Assembly: GCA_964403075.1 (NCBI GenBank)
Contig: CAYOEV010000009.1
Location: 1 to 64,000, forward strand
Direction of reading: 5' to 3'
DNA: 64,000 bases
Source: CAYOEV01 sp964403075
GTDB lineage: Bacteria > Bacteroidota > Bacteroidia > Cytophagales > Cyclobacteriaceae
Shown here: one piece after another, positions 17,948 to 26,857 of the stretch
How the letters are laid out: each line of letters begins with the position of its first letter
How positions within the stretch are numbered: the stretch's first letter is position 1
The notes under the pieces: model-generated
Databases searched by the model: none
What the model was told of the DNA's origin: nothing
The model's input: only the letters and a program-made list of their open reading frames with translations
Made by a program: the position numbers and the translations under genes

Positions 17948-19309
17948 TTAGTTGTGTAAAATTCCTAAAGCTTTTTTCAATTCAATCTCAGCGACCATGG
18001 CATCGAATAAAGCGTTGTAATAATTCGTTTGAGCTTCGATCAAATCGGCATCTGCTTCCACTACCTCCAGATTAGCGCCCAACCCCTGTGTGTACCTGAT
18101 CTGGGTCATTCGGTAGATGTCTGATGCCAACTCCATGTTTTGCTTCTGCACTTCCATTGCTTCCATACTACTGTTCAGGTTGATGAGCGATTGTTCGATT
18201 TCCAGATTAATATTTTTTTCCATAAACAGTTTTTGCTGCTTCAATTGCTCCAACTGTAGTCGATTTTGTTGAATACGGTTGCTTTTTAGAAAGCCGTCGA
18301 AAATGGGAATGGTCAGTGATAATCCAACTGCACCGAATGGTCGCCAGCGGTCAGATTCAAATACTTGAGAGAATTCAGTAGAGGCCGTGTTTGCAGACCA
18401 GTTGGCATTGGCATATAATTTTGGTAGATACTGCGCCGCATTGTTTCGAATGTCTAACAAGGCCAGGTTTTCGTTGGTCGTTAACTTCGAATATTCTATG
18501 CGATTGTTGTAGTCGATCGGCTCCACGGGAATTAATTCCCGCTGCGGACCCACCTGACCTAAAGTTGTGGTCAACGCCAAAGACACATTCAGATCTATAC
18601 CCATTTGAAATTTTAATAATTTGAAGCTCAGGTCGGTTAGCTTTTCCAGTCTCTGCCTTTCCACCGAAACATTATTCAGATTGACCCTTATGCGATCTAC
18701 ATCAATCTTTTCAGCAAAACCATTCTCATTTAATGCGCGTGTCTGTCTTAGTAAAGTATCCAGTCTTTGGTAATTGGCATTCAGCAATTCCAGCCTTTCC
18801 TGATTGACCAGCACCGTATAATAGGCCGTAGAGACATTTGCCACCACATCGATTTCATTTGCCTTGTGATCTTTGATGGACAGCTCGCGGTAGGTGCGCG
18901 CGGCCTGTAAGCCGACAAAATAGGAGCCATCAAAAATCAATTGCGATACACGCAATCCAAAGTTGGCATCGTAGGGTTGCTGCAAGGAAAACGTCACCAA
19001 ATCACCCGGTTGGGAACCTGCGATGGGAAAGGGTGACGACCCTGCATCGAAAATGGACTTCTGTTGCTGGAAATTGTAATTGACGTTGGCATTTACACTG
19101 GCCTGTGGCAAACCTTCCGATATGGTTTTTCTCACTTCTGCATTAGAAATTTCTTTTTCAAGTGATGTGATTTTGATTTGTTCGTTTTGTTGCAAGGCAA
19201 TGTCGATACATTCATCGATGGTCAGTTGTAGCGTGGTGTCCGGACGGGCCTGGGCATTTACGCTTACCAGCATGCAAACCATCAATGCGCCGAGTAGAAA
19301 ACTTCTCAT
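17948..19309 (-). CDS. TolC-family outer membrane efflux protein
   Basis: About 453 residues from the ATG at 19307-19309, where a signal peptide begins (MRSFLLGALMVCMLVSVNAQA). An upstream in-frame extension would overlap the TetR gene and has no signal-like start. Two long helical repeats carry the OEP pattern (LTIDECIDIALQQNEQIK at the start, and the second-half repeat ending EAQTNYYNALFDAMVAEIELKKALG). It forms the trimeric outer-membrane channel for the RND system. Its start is 4 bases after the TetR stop, so the regulator leads the operon. Confidence 0.93.
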   Translation of the reverse strand: MRSFLLGALMVCMLVSVNAQARPDTTLQLTIDECIDIALQQNEQIKITSLEKEISNAEVRKTISEGLPQASVNANVNYNFQQQKSIFDAGSSPFPIAGSQPGDLVTFSLQQPYDANFGLRVSQLIFDGSYFVGLQAARTYRELSIKDHKANEIDVVANVSTAYYTVLVNQERLELLNANYQRLDTLLRQTRALNENGFAEKIDVDRIRVNLNNVSVERQRLEKLTDLSFKLLKFQMGIDLNVSLALTTTLGQVGPQRELIPVEPIDYNNRIEYSKLTTNENLALLDIRNNAAQYLPKLYANANWSANTASTEFSQVFESDRWRPFGAVGLSLTIPIFDGFLKSNRIQQNRLQLEQLKQQKLFMEKNINLEIEQSLINLNSSMEAMEVQKQNMELASDIYRMTQIRYTQGLGANLEVVEADADLIEAQTNYYNALFDAMVAEIELKKALGILHN

Positions 19310-19313
19310 AGGT

Positions 19314-19940
19314 TCAAGGAATTTTAATGTAATCGTCGTATAAATTTTTACCCTCTTTCGACAGAAGGCCATGAACAAAGTGATCGAATAACTGCAATTG
19401 AACGTCAACAATGGAAAATTGATCCGGAGGAAATATCTGAGCGTCCAATACCATCTGCACCTGCTCTACCCTGAACGAAGAGAGTATTTTAGGATCAATT
19501 TCAAGACGATAATAACCCTCCTTCATTCCACGCACAATGTTGTTAAAAACCATTCCCTGGATGAATTCATTTTTAAAGACCAGAAATATTTCCCACGCCT
19601 CCCGGTGGTATTTTTTTAAATCGTAAATCAAAGAAGGATTAATGCCAGTCAGGTGTTTACGCATGCACCTACTGATATGAAAAACCTCTTCCACTGCATT
19701 TTTGGCCGTTGACGCGATGTCCGAATACTCACCCATTTCCATTTGGATATGCGCTTCTACAGCAGCCGTTATCAAATCTTCCTTGTTGTCGAAATATTGG
19801 TAGAGCGTCTTTTTAGACATGCCGGCTTCCCGAGAAATGTCGTCCATAGATACACTTCTCACGCCGTACCTCATGAACTGACTACCCGCCAGGTCAATCA
19901 ATTGCGCACGCTGCTCTACTATTTTTGTTACTTCCTCCAA
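19314..19940 (-). CDS. TetR/AcrR family transcriptional regulator
   Basis: A protein of 208 residues with a TetR N-terminal HTH (QFMRYGVRSVSMDDISREAGMSKKTLYQYFDNKEDLI, about 20-55). The C-terminal ligand domain is divergent, as usual. The start is TTG at 19938-19940; an in-frame stop immediately precedes it. It is first in the efflux operon and probably represses it by binding the inverted repeat at 19963-19988. Confidence 0.92.
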   Translation of the reverse strand: MEEVTKIVEQRAQLIDLAGSQFMRYGVRSVSMDDISREAGMSKKTLYQYFDNKEDLITAAVEAHIQMEMGEYSDIASTAKNAVEEVFHISRCMRKHLTGINPSLIYDLKKYHREAWEIFLVFKNEFIQGMVFNNIVRGMKEGYYRLEIDPKILSSFRVEQVQMVLDAQIFPPDQFSIVDVQLQLFDHFVHGLLSKEGKNLYDDYIKIP

Positions 19941-19962
19941 TTAATGTACCGATAACACTTAG

Positions 19963-19988
19963 GAAACTTTATAAATATCTAAAGTTTC
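19963..19988. promoter_or_regulatory. inverted repeat, candidate TetR operator
   Basis: GAAACTTT (19963-19970) and AAAGTTTC (19981-19988) are exact inverted repeats separated by 10 A/T-rich bases. They lie 23 bases upstream of the TetR gene start, where an autoregulatory operator is expected. Assignment to the TetR protein is inference. Confidence 0.55.
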
Positions 19989-20106
19989 TATCGTGCAACT
20001 AACGAGAGATTTGGATGAGGGTTGTCTTCTACACCCCTTTTTACTTTATTTTGTAAAAATATGATGATGAGACCCAAAAATCGATTGTTGAATCGGGAAG
20101 CTGAAT

Positions 20107-20892
20107 TTGGAGAGTAAGGACTATCGACTGCGGTACAAGCGTTTAGGAAAAGGGGCCAGGGTCCTGATCTTTTTCCATGGATTTGGGCAAACTGGCGAGA
20201 TATTCCTCCCTTGGATCCCCTACTTGCCGGAAGGTTGTACCATTTATCTATTGGATTTATTTTTCCATGGTGCCAGCACGGCCCCATTTCAAAAACTGTC
20301 TAAACAAAGATGGCAGGAAGAGTTCGGGCAGTTTTTGCAACGCGAACAAATCGATCATTTCGAACTGGTCGGTTTTAGTTTGGGTGGCCGGTTCGCCATC
20401 GCCACCTCACTGCTATTTGCCCAGCGCATTCGTCGCCTCACTTTACTCGCACCCGATGCCATTTACCTTACCCCATGGTTTCATATGGCTACTGCGCCGG
20501 TAATGAAATCTGTTTTCTATTTTTTCATGATGCAACCAAAATTACTGGATCGCTTCATTCGTTTTGCTGTTCGCACGGGAATCGTAAGTAAGTATCTGGC
20601 AGACTTTGTCAATCGCGAACTAGGCACGCTCGACAACCGTCAGCGGGTGTATCGCTCCTGGAATTACTTTAAACCCCTCGGGTTTTCACATGGAGAATTA
20701 CGCGATGGGCTTTCGAGGATGGCGGTTCCTAAACATTTGCTGATTGGGAAGAAGGACATCGTGATCCCTCCAAATAAAATCATCCCCATCATCGAGTCCG
20801 CTGGTTTCCAGATTGAAATTTTCGATAAAAAACACCACCAATTGATTAAAGCGGATGTAGCTGCGTATTTAATGAAGGCTTACAAAAAATAA
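20107..20892 (+). CDS. alpha/beta hydrolase
   Basis: A protein of 261 residues with the alpha/beta hydrolase fold. The oxyanion segment is FFHGFGQTG, the nucleophile elbow G-F-S91-L-G-G, a probable acid is in LLIGKKDIVIPP and the histidine in KKHHQLI near the C-terminus. It has no signal peptide. The frame opens at TTG 20107 just after an in-frame stop at 20089-20091, and no ATG is available before the first strand, so TTG is likely. The family includes MenH, BioH and esterases; nothing nearby selects between them. Confidence 0.85.
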   Translation: MESKDYRLRYKRLGKGARVLIFFHGFGQTGEIFLPWIPYLPEGCTIYLLDLFFHGASTAPFQKLSKQRWQEEFGQFLQREQIDHFELVGFSLGGRFAIATSLLFAQRIRRLTLLAPDAIYLTPWFHMATAPVMKSVFYFFMMQPKLLDRFIRFAVRTGIVSKYLADFVNRELGTLDNRQRVYRSWNYFKPLGFSHGELRDGLSRMAVPKHLLIGKKDIVIPPNKIIPIIESAGFQIEIFDKKHHQLIKADVAAYLMKAYKK

Positions 20893-20943
20893 GTTGGTGA
20901 TACACAAGCGCGAAAAAGGATCGCCAGCGAGGATCATACATGT

Positions 20944-20951
20944 TAGATTTG
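20944..20951 (+). promoter_or_regulatory. -7 element upstream of purL
   Basis: TAGATTTG matches TAnnTTTG and lies 10 bases before the purL ATG, implying a very short leader if used. The second ATG at 20968 might then be the preferred start. Confidence 0.4.
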
Positions 20952-20961
20952 CGCTTCAATT

Positions 20962-23900
20962 ATGGCCATGGTTCATTTTTTCTCCAATAGCCCCTCCCAC
21001 TTTTACGCATTAGCTGCAGAGCGCGAATTCACAGCAGACGATCTCACCAGAATTATCTGGCTGCTATCCGGCGCACGGAAGATCGAACAAGCAACCATCG
21101 ATGGTCCATTTGTGGGGCCTCGAAAGGAGATGCTCTCCCCATGGTGTAGCAATGCCATGGACATCCTGAGAAATAGCGGCGTCGCTGGCATAAACCGCAT
21201 AGAAATATTTAAATCTTCCGGTGACGGTACTTTTGATCCAATGCTGCAACAGCCCTATGCCATGCTGGATCAGTCACTTTTCACCATTGAACACACCCCT
21301 GCTGCCATCGTCCCCATATCAGATATTGGCGCATACAATGAAAAAGAAGGACTGGCATTGAGTAAGGAAGAAGTCTCATTTTTAGAGGAAACAGCCAGGC
21401 GCATTGGCCGCACGCTTACGGATTCAGAAGTGTTCGGATTCTCCCAAATCAACTCCGAACACTGCCGCCACAAAATATTCAACGGTACCTTTTTTATCGA
21501 TGACCAGGAGCAGCCTGAAACCTTATTTGCCTGGATTCGAAAAACCTCTCAGATACATCCAAATGAAATTATTTCGGCCTACAAAGACAACGTCGCGTTC
21601 ATACAGGGTCCTGTTGTGCAGCAATTTGCACCCGTCCGCCAGGATGAGCCTGCACATTTTGCCATCAGCGATTTTGAGTCTGTATTATCGCTCAAAGCAG
21701 AAACACATAACTTTCCTACCACGGTGGAACCGTTCAACGGTGCCGCTACTGGCTCCGGGGGAGAAATTCGGGATCGGATGGCCGGTGGTCAGGGCAGCAT
21801 ACCCCTTGCAGGTACCGCGGTTTACATGACGAGCTACTCCCGCTTGACCCCCGACCGCCCCTGGGAGTTGTCGCCCAGAGAATGGTTGTATCAGAGCCCA
21901 AAAGAGCTCCTTATTAAGGCATCCAATGGTGCCAGTGACTATGGCAACAAGTTTGGACAACCTTTGATTTGCGGCAGTGTGCTCACTTTTGAGCATCAGG
22001 AAAAAGACGTCACCATGGGTTTTGATAAGGTGATCATGCTGGCAGGTGGCATTGGTTACGCCCGTAAGGAACAAGCACAGAAGCAACCTGTAAAAAAAAA
22101 TCAGACCATTGTGGTCATGGGGGGTGATAATTACCGAATTGGCATGGGCGGTGGTGCCGTGTCTTCCGTGGATACCGGAGCCATGAAAGAATCGTTGGAA
22201 TTGAATGCGGTCCAACGCGCCAATCCAGAGGTACAAAAACGGGTGGCCAACGTCATTCGTGCCATGGTAGAAGCCAAAGAAAACCCTGTGGTATCCATTC
22301 ATGACCATGGCGCAGGCGGACACTTGAACTGCCTGTCAGAGCTGGTAGAGGAAACCGGAGGCCGCATTGACCTCACAAAATTACCGATCGGGGATCCCAC
22401 GCTTTCAGAGAAAGAAATCCTGAGCAATGAATCACAGGAACGGATGGGATTGGTCATAGGCAAGGAAAATCTGGACTACTTAAAAAAAGTATCGGCACGC
22501 GAACGTGCCCCCCTATTTGAAGTGGGTCAGGTCACAAGCGACCAACACCTGGAATTTACCAATGGCGATCAGCCTTCCCCTTTTTCTTTGGCTTTGCAGG
22601 ACCTATTCGGAAGCTCCCCTAAAACCGTACTAAAGGATCGAACCATAGCGCCTGACTTTACTGCCATAGACCTTACGCACCAAACTGTAGACAGCTTGTT
22701 GACAAAGGTGTTGCAGTTAGAAGCTGTTGCGTGCAAGGATTGGTTAACCAATAAGGTAGATCGATGTGTCAGCGGGCGTGTGGCCACGCAGCAAACTGCC
22801 GGACCGTTGCAGCTACCCTTGAACAATGTGGGCGTCGTGGCCCTGGACTTTGTTTCACACGTGGGAATTGCCACGGCTATCGGACACGCACCCGTTCCCG
22901 GACTGATCCATTCTGGCGCAGGCTCCAGGTTGTCTGTAACGGAAGCGTTGACCAATCTGGTCTGGGCACCCCTTAGCAAAGGGCTTTCCGGCGTTTCGCT
23001 CAGTGCGAACTGGATGTGGCCTGCCAACAACCCGGGAGAAAATGCCAGACTATATGAAGGAGTAAAAAGCATCAGCGAATTTGTACAGGCATTGGGCATC
23101 AACATTCCTACCGGAAAGGACTCCTTATCTATGACCCAAAAATATCCGGATGGGCAAAAAGTCAAAGCACCAGGTACGGTCATCGTAAGCGCAACGGCGG
23201 AAGTGAACGACATCAGGCAAACGGTAAGCCCGGTATTGGAAACAAAGACGCCCGATACCACACTTCTCTACATTGACTTTTCGGGCCATGACTTTTCATT
23301 AGGTGGATCTAGCCTGGCGCAGGTGCTGGGCCAAATTGGTGAGACCTGTCCAGATGCAGCGCCGGAAGTCGTCATGGCAGGCTTTAGTGCCGTACAGGAG
23401 CTCGTTCAAAAAGGGCTTATTGTGGCCGGACATGACGTGTCGGCAGGAGGACTGGTCACCACGTTGCTTGAAATGAACTTTGCAAATGTCGAAGGTGGTG
23501 TCTCGATTGAATTGGACGACATGGATGGAGAGCTATTGCCCATATTGTTTGCTGAAAAGCCGGCAGTAGTGATACAGGGTAATGCACAGGCCATCACACC
23601 CATTCTGGAAAAACACAAGGCCAGCTACACAGTCCTCGGCAAGCCACATAAAGAACGGAATTTGGTCATTCATCACCACGACCAGACATATGAAATTTCT
23701 ATCGACGAATACCGGAAGGTCTGGAGAAAAACGTCCGATTTATTGGATCGTGAACAATCGACAAAGGACATGGCCGAGCAGCGGGCCAGTCATTATTCCC
23801 GTCAACCTTTAGCTTACATTTTTCCGAAAGACTTTTCAGGTAGGTTGAGTGCCCTGAACCTGCATCCCGGACGAGTAGAATCCTCCGGCATTCGGGCTGC

Positions 23901-24630
23901 CATCATAAGGGAACAAGGGGTAAACAGCGACCGGGAGATGGCCTACGCTTTGTACCTGGCTGGATTTGATGTTACTGACGTACACATGACTGATCTGATT
24001 GAAGGACGCACCGATCTGAGCGATCAGCAGATGATTGTTTTTGTAGGCGGATTTTCAAATAGTGATGTGCTCGGTTCTGCCCGGGGATGGGCCGGCGCTT
24101 TCAAATTTAATAAGCTGGCCCGGACCGCCCTTCAAAATTTTTACGAACGATCGGATACCTTGAGTCTGGGCGTATGTAACGGCTGCCAGTTAATGATGGA
24201 GCTCGATCTGCTGGGTGCACCCCCTGCCCAACATCCTAAAATGCACCACAACTCAAGTGGGAAATTTGAGTGCGGCTTTGTGACCATTGACATTCTCCCC
24301 AACCAATCCGTTCTCTTTGGGGGTCTGGCCGGTAGTCGGTTGGGTATATGGGCGGCACATGGTGAAGGCCGATTCAATATTCCCGATGCATCGGCCATTT
24401 ACCAGGTGGCAAAATACTCATTTTCGGAGTTGCCCGGTAATCCCAACGGCAGTGACCTCGACACCGCTGCCCTAATGTCCCCAAATGGCCGACATGTGGC
24501 CATCATGCCACACCTGGAGCGCAGCCTATTTCCCTGGAACTGGCCCTACAGGCCAGGTTTGAGTAAATGGGAAGTGTCGCCTTGGATGCAGGCTTTTACC
24601 CATGCCTATCAATGGTTGGCGCGTGAGTGA
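20962..24630 (+). CDS. purL: phosphoribosylformylglycinamidine synthase (single chain)
   Basis: A protein of 1222 residues, the large single-chain FGAM synthase. The synthetase part shows INSEHCRHKIFNG, SLKAETHNFPTTVEPFNGAATGSGGEIRD and PTGKDSLSM. The C-terminal class I glutamine amidotransferase starts near residue 985, with the nucleophile C1072 in GVCNGCQLM and the histidine-glutamate pair in MPHLERS. It converts FGAR, glutamine and ATP to FGAM in purine synthesis. Two in-frame ATGs (20962, 20968) are possible starts. tRNA-Gln follows after 58 bases. Confidence 0.96.
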   Translation: MAMVHFFSNSPSHFYALAAEREFTADDLTRIIWLLSGARKIEQATIDGPFVGPRKEMLSPWCSNAMDILRNSGVAGINRIEIFKSSGDGTFDPMLQQPYAMLDQSLFTIEHTPAAIVPISDIGAYNEKEGLALSKEEVSFLEETARRIGRTLTDSEVFGFSQINSEHCRHKIFNGTFFIDDQEQPETLFAWIRKTSQIHPNEIISAYKDNVAFIQGPVVQQFAPVRQDEPAHFAISDFESVLSLKAETHNFPTTVEPFNGAATGSGGEIRDRMAGGQGSIPLAGTAVYMTSYSRLTPDRPWELSPREWLYQSPKELLIKASNGASDYGNKFGQPLICGSVLTFEHQEKDVTMGFDKVIMLAGGIGYARKEQAQKQPVKKNQTIVVMGGDNYRIGMGGGAVSSVDTGAMKESLELNAVQRANPEVQKRVANVIRAMVEAKENPVVSIHDHGAGGHLNCLSELVEETGGRIDLTKLPIGDPTLSEKEILSNESQERMGLVIGKENLDYLKKVSARERAPLFEVGQVTSDQHLEFTNGDQPSPFSLALQDLFGSSPKTVLKDRTIAPDFTAIDLTHQTVDSLLTKVLQLEAVACKDWLTNKVDRCVSGRVATQQTAGPLQLPLNNVGVVALDFVSHVGIATAIGHAPVPGLIHSGAGSRLSVTEALTNLVWAPLSKGLSGVSLSANWMWPANNPGENARLYEGVKSISEFVQALGINIPTGKDSLSMTQKYPDGQKVKAPGTVIVSATAEVNDIRQTVSPVLETKTPDTTLLYIDFSGHDFSLGGSSLAQVLGQIGETCPDAAPEVVMAGFSAVQELVQKGLIVAGHDVSAGGLVTTLLEMNFANVEGGVSIELDDMDGELLPILFAEKPAVVIQGNAQAITPILEKHKASYTVLGKPHKERNLVIHHHDQTYEISIDEYRKVWRKTSDLLDREQSTKDMAEQRASHYSRQPLAYIFPKDFSGRLSALNLHPGRVESSGIRAAIIREQGVNSDREMAYALYLAGFDVTDVHMTDLIEGRTDLSDQQMIVFVGGFSNSDVLGSARGWAGAFKFNKLARTALQNFYERSDTLSLGVCNGCQLMMELDLLGAPPAQHPKMHHNSSGKFECGFVTIDILPNQSVLFGGLAGSRLGIWAAHGEGRFNIPDASAIYQVAKYSFSELPGNPNGSDLDTAALMSPNGRHVAIMPHLERSLFPWNWPYRPGLSKWEVSPWMQAFTHAYQWLARE

Positions 24631-24670
24631 TTTTGTCTGACAAGATGTTACTTATTTATACAATAATTAA

Positions 24671-24678
24671 TAGTTTTG
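24671..24678 (+). promoter_or_regulatory. -7 element for tRNA-Gln
   Basis: TAGTTTTG matches TAnnTTTG and ends 10 bases before the tRNA 5' end, the right distance for a short pre-tRNA leader. The -33 region (around TGTTAC) is a poor match. Confidence 0.5.
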
Positions 24679-24688
24679 CCCTCCAATT

Positions 24689-24761
24689 TGCCCGATGGTG
24701 TAACTGGCAACACGTCTGATTTTGGTTCAGAAGAGTCCAGGTTCGAGCCCTGGTCGGGCAA
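24689..24761 (+). tRNA. tRNA-Gln (anticodon TTG)
   Basis: The cloverleaf folds by eye. Acceptor TGCCCGA (24689-24695) pairs with TCGGGCA (24754-24760), and A761 is the discriminator. The D stem is GTG/CAC, the anticodon stem TCTGA/TCAGA encloses loop TTTTGGT with anticodon TTG at 24722-24724, and the T stem CCAGG/CCTGG encloses TTCGAGC. CCA is not encoded. A rho-independent terminator follows directly. Confidence 0.96.
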
Positions 24762-24764
24762 CGC

Positions 24765-24793
24765 AACCCTTGCTACTTAGCAAGGGTTTTTTT
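24765..24793 (+). terminator. intrinsic terminator after tRNA-Gln
   Basis: AACCCTTGCT (24765-24774) pairs perfectly with AGCAAGGGTT (24779-24788) around loop ACTT, followed by T-rich sequence to 24793. It is a textbook terminator for the tRNA transcript. Confidence 0.95.
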
Positions 24794-24854
24794 ATTCCCC
24801 CATGTTCTGATAAAAGATTTCCGATCCCATGTCCAGAATATTTATCATTGTCGG

Positions 24855-25799
24855 ATGATTGCACTAGGTATTGACGTGGGCGGTACGAACACCAAATTTG
24901 GTTTAGCAGATCAAAAAGGTAACATCTCTTTTCAATCGCGGGTGAAAACTCAAAACCACGCCACTCCACAAGCACTGATTGAAGCGGTAGCGAACGAGGT
25001 TCAAAAAGAGATTCTTTTTGAACAACTTGAGGGCATCGGCGTAGGTGCACCCAATGCCAACTATTACACTGGAAACATCGAAAATGCCCCCAACCTGCCT
25101 TTTAAAGGTGTTGTACCATTTGCAGACATCATTAACCGCATCTTTGGTCGTAAAGTCATCATTACCAACGACGCCAATGCCTCTGCACTGGGTGAAATGG
25201 TCTTTGGAAAAGCAAAAAATATGCGGGACTTCGTCGTCTTTACGGTGGGTACCGGTCTGGGTGGCGGCATCATCACAAATGGCGAACTGGTCTACGGGAA
25301 GCATGGGTTTGCTGGTGAGTTGGGGCACACCCTGGTAAATGCCAATGGTCGGCATTGTGCATGCGGTAAAAGGGGCTGCCTGGAGACCTACGTGAGTGCC
25401 ACGGGCATTCGTCGCACGGTATATAAATTGCTCGCCGACTTCACCGAACCATCTCCACTGCGACAAATCAGTTTCAATGACCTAAGTACACGTACCATCA
25501 CTGAGGCTGCGAAAGAGGGAGATAAAATAGCCATAGAAGCCTTCAAATATACCGGACGCGTGCTGGGGATGAAGTTGGCCGACATGGTGGTACAAAATGA
25601 TCCTGAAGCAGTATTTGTGATGGGGGGCCTATCTCAGGCCGGAAAGTATCTTTTCGAACCTGCGCAGGAAAATTTCGAGCATTTTCTCATGCCTCACTTT
25701 AAGCAATACCAGATCCAGATTTTACCCTCAGGCCTGGAAGGTGACGCGGCCCCCATCTTGGGCGCAGCCAGCTTGGTCTGGAAATACCTAATCAAATGA
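24855..25799 (+). CDS. ROK family sugar kinase (glucokinase-like)
   Basis: A protein of 314 residues. The phosphate-binding motif is IDVGGTNTKFG at the N-terminus, the catalytic aspartate lies in ITNDANASALGE, and the ROK zinc motif is C168-A-C170-G-K-R-G-C175. It should phosphorylate a hexose, most likely glucose or an N-acetylated or mannose-type sugar. The next gene overlaps by 4 bases (ATGA). It lies about 2 kb from the starch locus, so phosphorylating glucose released from maltodextrins is plausible but not proven. Confidence 0.92.
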   Translation: MIALGIDVGGTNTKFGLADQKGNISFQSRVKTQNHATPQALIEAVANEVQKEILFEQLEGIGVGAPNANYYTGNIENAPNLPFKGVVPFADIINRIFGRKVIITNDANASALGEMVFGKAKNMRDFVVFTVGTGLGGGIITNGELVYGKHGFAGELGHTLVNANGRHCACGKRGCLETYVSATGIRRTVYKLLADFTEPSPLRQISFNDLSTRTITEAAKEGDKIAIEAFKYTGRVLGMKLADMVVQNDPEAVFVMGGLSQAGKYLFEPAQENFEHFLMPHFKQYQIQILPSGLEGDAAPILGAASLVWKYLIK

Positions 25800-26857
25800 T
25801 GAGATGTGTCTGGATCATATGGTCAGTATTGGTGCTTATCGGCTGTAAGTCAGCATCAGATGATCCGTCGTACAGCTGGTTACCAGCTGGGGCAGTCAAG
25901 GCTCGAGGCTGGATGCAATCACAATTGACGCATGCATCGGTAGACACTTCTTTATTGCCGAAATTTGATACCACACAAACAGATTTCATCCGGTGGACCA
26001 GCCAATGGACAAAAAGTCATCCGGCCGGCATTGGCGAGCCCATTCAAATCGCCCACATTCACAGCCTGCTCGACAGCTTGTACCCACACTTTCGTACGGA
26101 TACATTTGTGGTCAATGACTGGGTGGAGCGCACCCTTTTCAACGCCGTTCAGGCACTCTACCTCGACAGTGCAAGATGTGAAAGCCAACACAATATTGAG
26201 GAGCCCACCACCACACAAAAATGCAGTGAAAGCATCCAGGCAATCATGCATCAGTACATTCAAGCCTCGTGGATGAGAATGGACAGTGGGCTGGTAAAGT
26301 CATTGTACGCCCCTACCGAACTGATCACCACCATAGACAATGTGCCCTTTCAGATTTTGGAAGAAACGGCTTATCCGTTTGATCTTGGGGCACGCTACCG
26401 GGTGCTGGGCACCGATAGCGTACGATTTACCATTCGTCTCAGGGTTCCGGGCTGGGCAGTAGAACCGAGCGTGAAGTCGCCAGGGGCCACCATCACCTAC
26501 CATGAAGGTTATGTGGACGTCACCAACCACTGGTACCAAAACATCATCAATTTTAAATTCGCCTCAAAAATCTTCGACCTGCGTACCTCTGATGGACGAT
26601 ATTATCTGAAACATGGACCCCTCTTGTATGCACGTAATATTACGAACAGTAGGGATACATTGCTGCAAATGGACCTCAGAAGCCTCCCGGGACTGAACTT
26701 GACAGAGGCCAGTGAAGATAGTCTATGGTTGATTCCTCACCGAATGGACATCCCCCTTTACGACCCAACGACTGAAAAGGTAATCAATGGAATACTGATG
26801 CCTATGGCTGCCACTGCCCGTCGTAAAACACTTTTCCGCCCCAGGTTATATGACTAA
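25796..26857 (+). CDS. truncated GH127/DUF1680-like lipoprotein
   Basis: A protein of 353 residues with lipobox LIGCK (lipid cysteine about residue 17). Several stretches match the GH127 (DUF1680) pattern in order: VKARGWMQSQL, VERTLFNAVQALYLDS, KCSESIQAIMHQYIQ, LVKSLYAPTEL, ETAYPFD, IRLRVPGWA and HGPLLYAR. GH127 enzymes are usually about 600-800 residues; here most of the N-terminal (alpha/alpha)6 barrel is missing, and the paired catalytic/zinc cysteines are reduced to one (C in QKCSES). It may be a non-catalytic binding lipoprotein or a decaying gene. It is coupled to the ROK kinase, and its stop abuts the stop of the convergent amylase gene with no gap. Confidence 0.6.
   Translation: MMRCVWIIWSVLVLIGCKSASDDPSYSWLPAGAVKARGWMQSQLTHASVDTSLLPKFDTTQTDFIRWTSQWTKSHPAGIGEPIQIAHIHSLLDSLYPHFRTDTFVVNDWVERTLFNAVQALYLDSARCESQHNIEEPTTTQKCSESIQAIMHQYIQASWMRMDSGLVKSLYAPTELITTIDNVPFQILEETAYPFDLGARYRVLGTDSVRFTIRLRVPGWAVEPSVKSPGATITYHEGYVDVTNHWYQNIINFKFASKIFDLRTSDGRYYLKHGPLLYARNITNSRDTLLQMDLRSLPGLNLTEASEDSLWLIPHRMDIPLYDPTTEKVINGILMPMAATARRKTLFRPRLYD

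Noticed and set aside
19310..19411. 34-codon N-terminal extension of the TolC-family protein
   Set aside because: It would overlap the TetR gene and bury the signal peptide starting at 19309.
20041..20070. ATGATGATGA run before the hydrolase as its start
   Set aside because: It is separated from the hydrolase frame by an in-frame stop at 20089-20091.
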